This document shows positions 7,870-14,544 of a DNA stretch of 25,961 bases, piece after piece (the stretch's first letter is position 1; every line of letters starts with the position of its first letter). The stretch lies in assembly GCA_964613305.1 (NCBI GenBank), contig CAZTII010000022.1:1-25961 (forward strand), read 5' to 3'. The notes under the pieces were generated by a model that was given only the letters and a program-made list of their open reading frames with translations, was not told the origin of the DNA and searched no databases. The position numbers and the translations under genes were made by a program. The DNA is from CAZTII01 sp964613305. Its GTDB lineage: Bacteria > Bacillota_I > Bacilli_A > Erysipelotrichales > Erysipelotrichaceae.

Positions 7870-8495
7870 AAATAGAAGACGTAATATCAAGAGTAGAAGT
7901 GTATGGATTTGATAGTTCAGTCATTGGGAGTAAATATCCAATGTCAGTCGATGTTAGTACCGTAACTAGTGACGTTACACCGACAACAATTAAACTTGCG
8001 ACATCAAAACAAGGAGAAGGTCATGATAATTTTCTTAATGGAATTATTGTGCAGTTTGATTTAACGTTTACCAATAAAGCATGGGTTGAAGCAGAACGTT
8101 ATCATTTCTTAGATTTTATCAGTAGTCAATCAACGATGCATCGTATCTGTAAATTTGATTTATCAACATCGTACATCGAGTATGTTGATCAAAGAATGAT
8201 TGATATTATGAAAGAAAAAGTAAATGAATATAATGCATTACAAGATACAATCAAAGAAAAACAAAGTAAAGGCGAACCAATTCAAGAACTGAATGAACAA
8301 GCTAAAGTTAAGTATTTGGAAGTGTTGTATAGTAATCCAGCTGGATTTAAAATTACGGCTAGAATGACAACGAATTATCGTCAATTAAAAACTATTTATT
8401 TACAACGTCGTACCCATCGTTTACCTGAATGGCAAGCATTTTGTGATTGGTTAGAAACACTACCATATAGTGAATTCATCACATGCAAAAAATAA
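7866..8495 (+). CDS. ThyX-like protein with eroded signature, function unknown
   Basis: This 209-residue protein resembles, in two places, flavin-dependent thymidylate synthase ThyX. Residues 78-93 (Arg-Tyr-His-Phe-Leu-Asp-Phe-Ile-Ser-Ser-Gln-Ser then Met-His-Arg) align with the ThyX signature RHR-x7-S and its Ser-Gln-Gln-Ser-x-Arg context. Residues about 164-190 (Ala-Arg-Met-Thr-Thr-Asn-Tyr-Arg-Gln-Leu, then Gln-Arg-Arg-Thr-His-Arg-Leu-Pro-Glu-Trp) match the ThyX C-terminal region, where an Asn-Ala-Arg-Glu-x-x-His-Phe motif and a His/Asn-Arg-Ala-Gln-Trp motif bind nucleotide. The RHR motif itself is not intact. I recall similar proteins from phages of Bacillota. Expression is clear: a strong AGGAGG at 7855-7860 and an ATGA overlap with mnmG. 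The ThyX relationship is an inference from motif layout; a thymidylate synthase activity should not be assumed. Confidence 0.6.
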   Translation: MKIEDVISRVEVYGFDSSVIGSKYPMSVDVSTVTSDVTPTTIKLATSKQGEGHDNFLNGIIVQFDLTFTNKAWVEAERYHFLDFISSQSTMHRICKFDLSTSYIEYVDQRMIDIMKEKVNEYNALQDTIKEKQSKGEPIQELNEQAKVKYLEVLYSNPAGFKITARMTTNYRQLKTIYLQRRTHRLPEWQAFCDWLETLPYSEFITCKK

Positions 8496-9628
8496 ATAAA
8501 ATAATTCTCATCTGTTGTTTATTAATAAGTGGTTGTTCGATGAAAAAAGAACAACCCTTTATTTCATTAGAAAAACCAGATGAAATAAAAGCAATCTGGT
8601 TTTCTTACGTTGATATAAAAACATTATTAAAGGACAACGAAGAACCTGAAAAAACAATTCATAAGATTGTAAGTAATTGTCAGTCGATAGGTATTAATAC
8701 GATGTATGTTCATGCGGTAGCTTTTACTGATAGTTTTTATGATTCTAAACTATATGACAAAAGTAGTCATTTAGGAGTGACTAAGGTTAATATGTTACAA
8801 GAGTTTATTGAACAATGTCATCAACAAAATATAGCAGTAGAAGCTTGGATTAATATGTTTCGTTCCGTAACTGTAGAAGAAATGGACGCATTAAGAGAAA
8901 ATCATGTAATTAAAAATTTACTTAAAGAACAAAATGCGTTAAGTGATGTAAAAGGTAGATATTATTTAAATCCATCACACCCTAAGACAAAAGAGTTAAT
9001 TTTAAGTGTTGTAGAAGAGTTAATGGGAAATTACAACATAGATGGAATTCATATGGATGATTATTTTTATCCAATGGGGGCAACAGAAGAATTTGATAAA
9101 ATTACATATAATTTGTATAAACAGGAAAATGAAACATTAGCTGATTTTAGGCGTAGAACAATTAATGACATTATTGCATCAATTCATCAACAATTACACG
9201 GTAAAATTACCTTAAGTATTTCGCCATCAGGAAATTATAATCATAGTAAAAATGATTTGTATGCTGATCCACAACATTGGATAAACAATAAGACAGTGGA
9301 CATGATTATTCCACAATTGTATTATGGCTATACCCATAAAACATTACCATATACCAAAGCACTTGAACAATGGCAACAACTTGTTGATAATACAGACTTA
9401 CCTCTACTTGTTGGATTGGCAGCGTATAAGGTGGGTGATGAAACAAAGAGTGAAACGAATGAATGGGTTGTTGATCATGATGTTTTGTTGAAACAACTTG
9501 ATGATGCTAAAAAGAGTAAAAATTATAAAGGTTTTGCATTATTTAGTTATTGTTCATTATTTCATTATGATAAAAATAAAGAAGAAATAGTTGAAAAGCT
9601 GATCCTATCATTAAAACAAAGCAAATAA
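8483..9628 (+). CDS. Lipoprotein with glycosyl-hydrolase-like 10 (GHL10) domain
   Basis: A predicted surface-anchored hydrolase acting on an unknown glycan. The N-terminus is a lipoprotein signal with a short hydrophobic stretch and a lipobox Leu-Ile-Ser-Gly-Cys18. The rest is a TIM-barrel of the GHL10 (DUF187/FenI-like) type: an early Ile-Trp-Phe-Ser-Tyr-Val strand, Val-Glu-Ala-Trp-Ile-Asn-Met-Phe (119-126), the hallmark Asp-Gly-Ile-His-Met-Asp-Asp-Tyr-Phe-Tyr-Pro (187-197) with its candidate catalytic acids, and Ile-Ser-Pro-Ser-Gly-Asn. The length of 381 residues fits. The ATG overlaps the end of the upstream gene by 13 nt and has no ribosome site, so translation probably depends on coupling. 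It is the last gene of the dnaX operon. Confidence 0.85.
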   Translation: MQKINKIILICCLLISGCSMKKEQPFISLEKPDEIKAIWFSYVDIKTLLKDNEEPEKTIHKIVSNCQSIGINTMYVHAVAFTDSFYDSKLYDKSSHLGVTKVNMLQEFIEQCHQQNIAVEAWINMFRSVTVEEMDALRENHVIKNLLKEQNALSDVKGRYYLNPSHPKTKELILSVVEELMGNYNIDGIHMDDYFYPMGATEEFDKITYNLYKQENETLADFRRRTINDIIASIHQQLHGKITLSISPSGNYNHSKNDLYADPQHWINNKTVDMIIPQLYYGYTHKTLPYTKALEQWQQLVDNTDLPLLVGLAAYKVGDETKSETNEWVVDHDVLLKQLDDAKKSKNYKGFALFSYCSLFHYDKNKEEIVEKLILSLKQSK

Positions 9629-9650
9629 AAAGGCAATATAGCCTTTTTAT
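9627..9650. terminator. Bidirectional terminator between convergent lipoprotein genes
   Basis: AAAAAGGC (9627-9634) pairs perfectly with GCCTTTTT (9641-9648) around a 6-nt loop. A-rich and T-rich arms allow it to work on both strands. It starts within the stop codon of the GHL10 gene and ends just before the convergent minus-strand gene. Confidence 0.85.
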
Positions 9651-9655
9651 AAACC

Positions 9656-10450
9656 CTAATTACTTTCTTTGTCGTAATAATACGTTTGTTTTTTAAAGAT
9701 TTCCCCAATGGTACAAGTCAATTTTTTGTTGCCGATACCAACTTCAATATCGATATATTGTTCATCACGTGCACCGTCAATCACGGTTGCTGGACGAGCA
9801 GGAGCATATACATGGAGTATGTATACAGTATCACTAATCTTATCGAAAGAAACTAGACTGCATGACTCCATAAAACTAGATTCTAACAAACCAAAACCAA
9901 TTTTCTTTTCATAACCATCAAAATCAAACGTAATAAATGAATTATCTTCTTTTGAAACCCATACACCTAATATTGAGTTGAACATTTCATCAAACTCTTG
10001 TTCTGCTTTTTCTTCTAAGTCAGCAAAAGTTCCAAGAGTATAGGTAACGTACTGTTCACCGTCGTGTTTTAAAACGATTGAGGTACTAGTGGATTTCTTT
10101 GTGTCGATGGAAACGATAAGCGTTGTATCATCAAATTTAACCTTTAATTCAAGAATATCTTTTTTTAAAAGAGTTGCTGATTCAATTGTTCCAAAACCTG
10201 GAAAATGACCGGTATCTTTTGTTGAATAAGTATAGATAATCTTACCTTTTTCTTCACCAAACTCTACTTGGCGATTATTTTCAAAGCTAGAGTATGCATC
10301 AAGATAAGATTCTAGTAATTGTTCAGCGGTTTTAGCTTCTGCGGTTGTGGTTGGAGTGGCAGTTGGTTTACTTGTCTCTACAGGAGTGGTTGTACTAAAA
10401 CAGCCACTAAGAAGTGAAATACACAATAAAAAAGGCAATATTTTTTTCAT
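9656..10450 (-). CDS. Lipoprotein of unknown function
   Basis: I do not recognise the family. The protein of 264 residues begins with Met-Lys-Lys, a hydrophobic core and the lipobox Leu-Leu-Ser-Gly-Cys, so it should be exported and lipidated. A Thr/Pro-rich spacer (about residues 19-40) leads to a soluble domain with alternating beta-strand character and Gly/Asp turns, which suggests a compact all-beta or mixed domain. No catalytic motif is visible. The frame stays open 28 codons further upstream, but the ATG at 10450 has a good ribosome site (GGAG, about 5-8 nt before it) and gives a proper signal peptide. It is a single-gene unit with its own promoter, ends at the shared terminator, and is divergent from rsmG. 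Confidence 0.8.
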   Translation of the reverse strand: MKKILPFLLCISLLSGCFSTTTPVETSKPTATPTTTAEAKTAEQLLESYLDAYSSFENNRQVEFGEEKGKIIYTYSTKDTGHFPGFGTIESATLLKKDILELKVKFDDTTLIVSIDTKKSTSTSIVLKHDGEQYVTYTLGTFADLEEKAEQEFDEMFNSILGVWVSKEDNSFITFDFDGYEKKIGFGLLESSFMESCSLVSFDKISDTVYILHVYAPARPATVIDGARDEQYIDIEVGIGNKKLTCTIGEIFKKQTYYYDKESN

Positions 10451-10490
10451 AAGTTCTCCATTTCTATTGTTCAAGGGGATGTATATACAA

Positions 10491-10499
10491 AGTATAACA
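10491..10499 (-). promoter_or_regulatory. Extended -10 promoter of the lipoprotein gene
   Basis: On the minus strand this reads TGT-TATACT, an extended -10 with no clear -35. The predicted start, near 10484, leaves a leader of about 34 nt with the ribosome site GGAG. Confidence 0.5.
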
Positions 10500-10580
10500 A
10501 AATATATGAAAAGAAAATAGTAAATATTCAACATTGCCTGGGAAATAATTTATGTTGCTGTAGAGTGAAGAGAGATTCTT

Positions 10581-10589
10581 TGGTATAAT
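10581..10589 (+). promoter_or_regulatory. Extended -10 promoter of the rsmG-noc-parAB operon
   Basis: TGG-TATAAT (TATAAT at 10584-10589) without a recognisable -35. The predicted start, about 10596, leaves a leader of about 15 nt that begins almost at the GGAGGG ribosome site (10598-10603). Confidence 0.6.
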
Positions 10590-10610
10590 AATGAAGCGGA
10601 GGGTAAGACA

Positions 10611-11309
10611 GTGGAACTACAAGAATTTTGTACACGATGCGAAGAACAAGGATTGAAATTAAGTGATCATCAAATAAAACAATTTGAACAATACGCTACG
10701 CTTTTAGTAGAGTGGAATAAAAAAATGAATTTAACTGCCATTACCCAATGGGAAGAGATTATCGATAAGCATTTTTATGATAGTCTTTTACCTTCCTTTG
10801 TAGAAAAAATGGATAAAACGTTGTGTGATGTAGGAACAGGTGCTGGATTTCCGGCCATTCCCCTTAAAATTGCTTATCCACAAGTAAGGGTTACTTTAGT
10901 AGAACCAACCGGAAAAAGGGTATTATTTCTAAGAGAAGTGATTGAACAATTACAGTTAAACGAGATTACGTGTTATAACGAGCGAGCGGAAGAATTTGTA
11001 AAAGAGCATCGCGAACAATTTGATATCGTTACCGCAAGAGCGGTGGCAAATTTACCGATATTATCAGAGTTATGTATACCACTAGTTAAAGTTGGTGGTT
11101 TATTTTTAGCAATGAAAGGCCAAAATGGTCTTGAAGAAAAAGAAATGGCAACCAAAGCGATAAGCACACTAGGATGTACGATTGAAAATATTCAAGAACG
11201 TACATTATCCGATGGTTCAAAACGAATCAATTTATTTTATCGTAAAACAAAAAATACACCATCGATATATCCACGAGCTTATCAAAAAATTAAAGCAAAG
11301 CCACTATAA
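10611..11309 (+). CDS. rsmG: 16S rRNA (guanine-527-N7)-methyltransferase RsmG (GidB)
   Basis: It methylates N7 of G527 in 16S rRNA using S-adenosylmethionine; loss causes low-level streptomycin resistance in other bacteria. The SAM-binding motif Asp73-Val-Gly-Thr-Gly-Ala-Gly-Phe-Pro81 and the Glu98/Lys102-Arg103 ribose-binding region are visible. The N-terminal Trp-Asn-Lys-Lys-Met-Asn-Leu-Thr-Ala-Ile stretch (about 35-44) is a family signature. The length of 232 residues is normal. The start codon is GTG at 10611, supported by GGAGGG 7 nt upstream. It leads the rsmG-noc-parA-parB unit, the order known from Bacillus. Confidence 0.95.
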   Translation: MELQEFCTRCEEQGLKLSDHQIKQFEQYATLLVEWNKKMNLTAITQWEEIIDKHFYDSLLPSFVEKMDKTLCDVGTGAGFPAIPLKIAYPQVRVTLVEPTGKRVLFLREVIEQLQLNEITCYNERAEEFVKEHREQFDIVTARAVANLPILSELCIPLVKVGGLFLAMKGQNGLEEKEMATKAISTLGCTIENIQERTLSDGSKRINLFYRKTKNTPSIYPRAYQKIKAKPL

Positions 11310-11318
11310 GGAGATATA

Positions 11319-12101
11319 ATGACACAAACAAAATTTATAAAAATAGAAGATATCATTCCTAATAGATATCAACCACGTTTACAATTCGATGAAAAATCAC
11401 TGAATGAGCTAAGTCAATCGATTATAGAAAATGGTTTAATACAACCAATTACTGTTCGACCATATTTAAATGGGTACGAACTTGTTGCAGGAGAGCGTCG
11501 TTATCGTGCTTGTGTGATGGCAGGGTTTAAAGAAATTCCATGTCTTATTACAACACCAAGCGAAGAAAGTAGCGCTCAAATGGCATTAGTTGAAAATATT
11601 CAACGTGAAGATTTAACTGCGATTGAAGAAGCAAAGGCATATATTCAAATAATGCGTCAAGCATCAATAACCCAAGAAGAAATGGCAAAAAAAATAGGAA
11701 AGTCACAATCGACAATCGCTAATAAGATTCGTTTATTAAGTTTACCAATGCCTATTCAACAAGGGGTAATGGAAAAATTAATTACGGAGCGTCATGCACG
11801 AGCAATGTTACAACTTGATGCAAAACAAGCATTGGAAACATTTGATTATGTTGTTCATCAAAAACTTAATGTACGCGATACGGAACAATACATCGATAGC
11901 ATTATAGGTCATGAAAAACCGGTTAAGAAAGAAAAAGCTAAACGAAAAGTAATAAAAGGATTTGCACGAAATATTCAAATTGGCTTAAATAGTATTCAAC
12001 AATGCATTACCATGATAAAGAAAACAGGAATAGAAGTAAGTATGGAAACGAAAGAAAATGACGATGAGTGCAAAGTCATTATTCGTTTTCCAAAGAAATA
12101 A
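11319..12101 (+). CDS. noc: Nucleoid occlusion protein Noc (ParB family)
   Basis: A ParB-fold CTP-dependent DNA clamp that in Bacillus keeps the division ring off the nucleoid. The CTP-binding box Gly58-Glu-Arg-Arg-Tyr-Arg63, the Glu-Asn-Ile-Gln-Arg-Glu-Asp motif (92-98) and a helix-turn-helix at about 118-140 are visible. The residues that separate Noc from ParB DNA specificity read Gln130, Lys136, Ser141 and Arg158. Three of four match Noc (Gln, Lys, Lys, Arg) and none match ParB, so I call it Noc rather than a second ParB. Unlike Bacillus Noc, it begins almost directly with the ParB core and lacks the N-terminal amphipathic membrane helix. The 260 residues are a little shorter than usual. 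A ribosome site GGAG follows the rsmG stop. Confidence 0.88.
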   Translation: MTQTKFIKIEDIIPNRYQPRLQFDEKSLNELSQSIIENGLIQPITVRPYLNGYELVAGERRYRACVMAGFKEIPCLITTPSEESSAQMALVENIQREDLTAIEEAKAYIQIMRQASITQEEMAKKIGKSQSTIANKIRLLSLPMPIQQGVMEKLITERHARAMLQLDAKQALETFDYVVHQKLNVRDTEQYIDSIIGHEKPVKKEKAKRKVIKGFARNIQIGLNSIQQCITMIKKTGIEVSMETKENDDECKVIIRFPKK

Positions 12102-12113
12102 GGAAGGGCACTT

Positions 12114-12905
12114 ATGGGAAAAATAATAGCGGTTGCTAATCAAAAAGGCGGAGTTGGTAAAACAACGACTAGTATCAATTTATCGGCAGGATTGGCTTAT
12201 TTAGGGAAGAGTGTATTACTTGTCGATTTTGATCCTCAAGGAAATACTACCCAAGGAATAGGTGCTCTTAAGCAAGGATTAAAGACAACTGTATATGAAG
12301 TAATTATGAATAATGAGCCACTAGAACAGGCGATCATTCCATTAACAATCCCACCACTTGATGTGCTTCCAGCTAACATTCAACTAGCTGGAGCTGATTT
12401 AGAAATGGCAACGTTTAAAGTAGGAAGAGAACAACTTCTAAGAAATAAACTACTTACAGTGAAAGATAAGTATGACTTTATCATTATTGATTGTCCTCCA
12501 TCACTTGGTTTATTAAATACAAACGCTTTAACGGCAGCTGACTCTATTATGATACCTGTACAATGTGAATACTATGCGCTTGAAGGATTAACACAATTAT
12601 TAAATACAATTCGTTTAGTTCAACGTCTATTTAATCCGAAACTAACGATTGAAGGCGTTCTTTTGACAATGTTTGATGTTAGAACAAAATTATCGGTGGA
12701 AGTACAACAAGAAGTAAGAAAGTATTTCCAAGAACGTGTTTATAAAACTCATATTCCACGAAATATAAAATTATCTGAAGCACCAAGTAGAGAACAAACA
12801 ATTTTTGAATATGAAGTTCGTTCTGAAGGCGCTAAAGCATATGCTGCTTTAGCTAAAGAATTAATTACAGTAACAGAAAAGGAGAAAGCGAATGACAAGA
12901 GATAA
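12114..12905 (+). CDS. parA: Chromosome partitioning ATPase ParA (Soj)
   Basis: A deviant Walker-type ATPase that works with ParB in origin segregation and, in Bacillus, in control of DnaA. The deviant Walker A motif Lys11-Gly-Gly-Val-Gly-Lys-Thr-Thr18 with its signature lysine, the Walker A' motif Asp38-Phe-Asp-Pro-Gln-Gly-Asn and the Walker B Ile-Ile-Asp-Cys-Pro-Pro are visible. The 263 residues fit the chromosomal Soj type, which lacks the N-terminal DNA-binding extension of plasmid ParAs. It lies 12 nt after noc and overlaps the parB start by 14 nt, consistent with balanced translation. Confidence 0.95.
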   Translation: MGKIIAVANQKGGVGKTTTSINLSAGLAYLGKSVLLVDFDPQGNTTQGIGALKQGLKTTVYEVIMNNEPLEQAIIPLTIPPLDVLPANIQLAGADLEMATFKVGREQLLRNKLLTVKDKYDFIIIDCPPSLGLLNTNALTAADSIMIPVQCEYYALEGLTQLLNTIRLVQRLFNPKLTIEGVLLTMFDVRTKLSVEVQQEVRKYFQERVYKTHIPRNIKLSEAPSREQTIFEYEVRSEGAKAYAALAKELITVTEKEKANDKR

Positions 12906-13767
12906 ATCGTCACGCCTTGGAAAAGGGTTAGGATCTATTTTTGGTGAAGATATCACTGCCGCTATTGAAGATATTCAAAGTGGAAAAATAGATACTGGCA
13001 ATCGAACAATGGAAATCCCAGTGAATGATATTCGTCCTAATCCATACCAACCACGTAAAGTATTCGATGAAAAAGCATTACAAGAATTGGCCCAATCAAT
13101 TAAAGAACATGGTGTATTTACACCAATCCTTGTTAGAAAAAGCGTACAAGGATATGAATTGATTGCTGGAGAGAGACGTTTCCGTGCTAGTAAATTAGCA
13201 CAAAAAACAACGATTCCAGCCATTGTAATGGACTTTAGTGAAGAACAAATGATGGAGATTTCATTATTAGAGAATATCCAACGAGAAAATTTAAACGCGA
13301 TTGAAGAAGCAAATGCTTATGCTAAACTCGTTGATCGCTTCAGTTATACTCAAGAAGTACTTGCTTCTAGAGTAGGGAAGTCGAGAACACATGTTGCAAA
13401 CATGATGCGTTTATTAAAACTTCCTCATGAAGTTCAAGAGCTAGTAATTAATAAACAATTATCCATGGGGCATGTTAGACCACTGATTACGATAGAAGAT
13501 GAATCAGAGATTATTGATTTAGCTAAACAAATTGTAGAAGAAGATTTATCTGTTCGTGCAGTTGAAAAATTAATTCAAAACAAAGGAAAAGAAAAAATTG
13601 AAAAAGAGCCAACTGAAAAAGATCCTAACTTAGTGTATGTTGAAAATCTATTGGAATTAAAACTTCAAACACGAATTACTGTTGATAAAAAAAATATAAC
13701 GATTAGTTATATTGGTACTGATGATTTAAATCGAATTTTAGAAATATTAGGATGCATTGAAGAATAG
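12892..13767 (+). CDS. parB: Chromosome partitioning protein ParB (Spo0J)
   Basis: A CTP-dependent clamp that loads at parS, spreads on the origin region and recruits SMC. The N-terminal Arg-Leu-Gly-Lys-Gly-Leu-Gly-Ser-Ile-Phe motif (8-17) is the usual ParA-contact region. The CTP box Gly93-Glu-Arg-Arg-Phe-Arg98, Glu-Asn-Ile-Gln-Arg-Glu (127-132) and a helix-turn-helix at about 150-175 follow. The specificity positions are Arg165, Met171, Lys176 and Gly193; the Arg and Gly are of ParB type, in contrast to the upstream Noc-like paralogue. A C-terminal dimerisation domain follows a charged linker (about 212-228). Start: AAGGAG is 6 nt upstream, inside parA. Confidence 0.95.
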   Translation: MTRDKSSRLGKGLGSIFGEDITAAIEDIQSGKIDTGNRTMEIPVNDIRPNPYQPRKVFDEKALQELAQSIKEHGVFTPILVRKSVQGYELIAGERRFRASKLAQKTTIPAIVMDFSEEQMMEISLLENIQRENLNAIEEANAYAKLVDRFSYTQEVLASRVGKSRTHVANMMRLLKLPHEVQELVINKQLSMGHVRPLITIEDESEIIDLAKQIVEEDLSVRAVEKLIQNKGKEKIEKEPTEKDPNLVYVENLLELKLQTRITVDKKNITISYIGTDDLNRILEILGCIEE

Positions 13768-13787
13768 ATAGGAAACTATCTTTTTTT
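13766..13787 (+). terminator. Rho-independent terminator of rsmG-noc-parAB
   Basis: AGATAG (13766-13771), a GAAA tetraloop, CTATCT (13776-13781), then a run of T. The stem begins inside the parB stop codon. The stem is short, but the G-C-closed GNRA-type loop adds stability. Confidence 0.75.
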
Positions 13788-14493
13788 ATATATAAGATAA
13801 TGTTTCTAAACAAAGAATTTTATTGTACACAGCAATGCGTTTATCATCAATAAAACGATCGATATGAAAATGACCAAAAAAGTGCTTTTTAAAGGTAACA
13901 TCGTTTAAATCTAAAAATTTAGTAAGATGTTCTTCTTGTACAAGAGGTAAAAAACACATGAAATCGATGGTTTTGTATCCTGTAGTGTGAGAAAGTACAT
14001 AATCTACTTCGTTGTTTCTTTTGTTTAATGAGTCAATACCGTGTTCAATTTCTTCTATTGTGGGAATTTCTTCAGGCCACCATCGTGTAATTCCATCTTG
14101 TTTTTCAAGAATAAGACGATGGTTTACATCGGTTGATGCTGCTCCACCCATGACAAAAAAACTCTTATTTTCAATTGTAAAAATTTCACCACGCATTAAA
14201 TGATACACATTTTTTGATAATTGATGAGTTTGTCCACCGTTCCATTGTACTATTGGAAAAGCATATAAAGCGGGAAAGTTTTCATGATTTCCATCACAAA
14301 AACAAATACTAATGGTAGTAAATGATTCAAGGTACTTTAAAAATAAACGTTCTTCTTCATTGTACAAAAAGATAAAACCAAAATCACCACATATAAGTAA
14401 GATACTGTGCTCACTTGTAGTATTAGTTATTTTAGTTAAAATATTGATCAGTTTTTCTTGATCAGTATGAGTATCGCCAGTAATGTAAATCAT
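13786..14493 (-). CDS. Calcineurin-like metallophosphoesterase
   Basis: A predicted two-metal phosphoesterase of unknown substrate. The metal ligands are in the standard order: Asp7 and His9 (Gly-Asp-Thr-His), Asp36 (Cys-Gly-Asp-Phe-Gly), Gly68-Asn-His-Glu71, a later Leu-Ser-His-Thr motif, and Phe-Gly-His-Phe-His near the C-terminus. The 235 residues form a single domain without a signal peptide, so it should be cytoplasmic. An AAGGAG ribosome site precedes the ATG. I see no promoter in the short gap behind metG, so it may be expressed by read-through of the metG terminator. Related proteins include phosphodiesterases and phosphoprotein phosphatases; the sequence does not choose between them. 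Confidence 0.85.
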   Translation of the reverse strand: MIYITGDTHTDQEKLINILTKITNTTSEHSILLICGDFGFIFLYNEEERLFLKYLESFTTISICFCDGNHENFPALYAFPIVQWNGGQTHQLSKNVYHLMRGEIFTIENKSFFVMGGAASTDVNHRLILEKQDGITRWWPEEIPTIEEIEHGIDSLNKRNNEVDYVLSHTTGYKTIDFMCFLPLVQEEHLTKFLDLNDVTFKKHFFGHFHIDRFIDDKRIAVYNKILCLETLSYI

Positions 14494-14521
14494 AAAAATT
14501 TCTCCTTTTCATCAATAATAA

Positions 14522-14543
14522 CAAAAAAATAGCCAAAAGGCTA
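14522..14543 (-). terminator. Short terminator after metG
   Basis: On the minus strand TAGCC, a TTTT loop and GGCTA are followed by seven T. The stem is only 5 bp, so read-through into the metallophosphoesterase gene is likely. Confidence 0.6.
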
Positions 14544-14544
14544 C

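Noticed and set aside
9755..9785. CACGTG in the lipoprotein gene as parS near parAB
   Set aside because: Too many mismatches on both arms. I found no convincing parS or Noc site anywhere in the window by eye.
10451..10534. Longer N-terminus (28 residues) for the minus-strand lipoprotein
   Set aside because: It would place a second hydrophobic stretch before a perfect lipoprotein signal, and it spans the predicted promoter and ribosome site.
11319..13767. Two ParB-family genes as a plasmid or mobile-element partition system
   Set aside because: The order rsmG-noc-parA-parB is the normal chromosomal arrangement in Bacillota.
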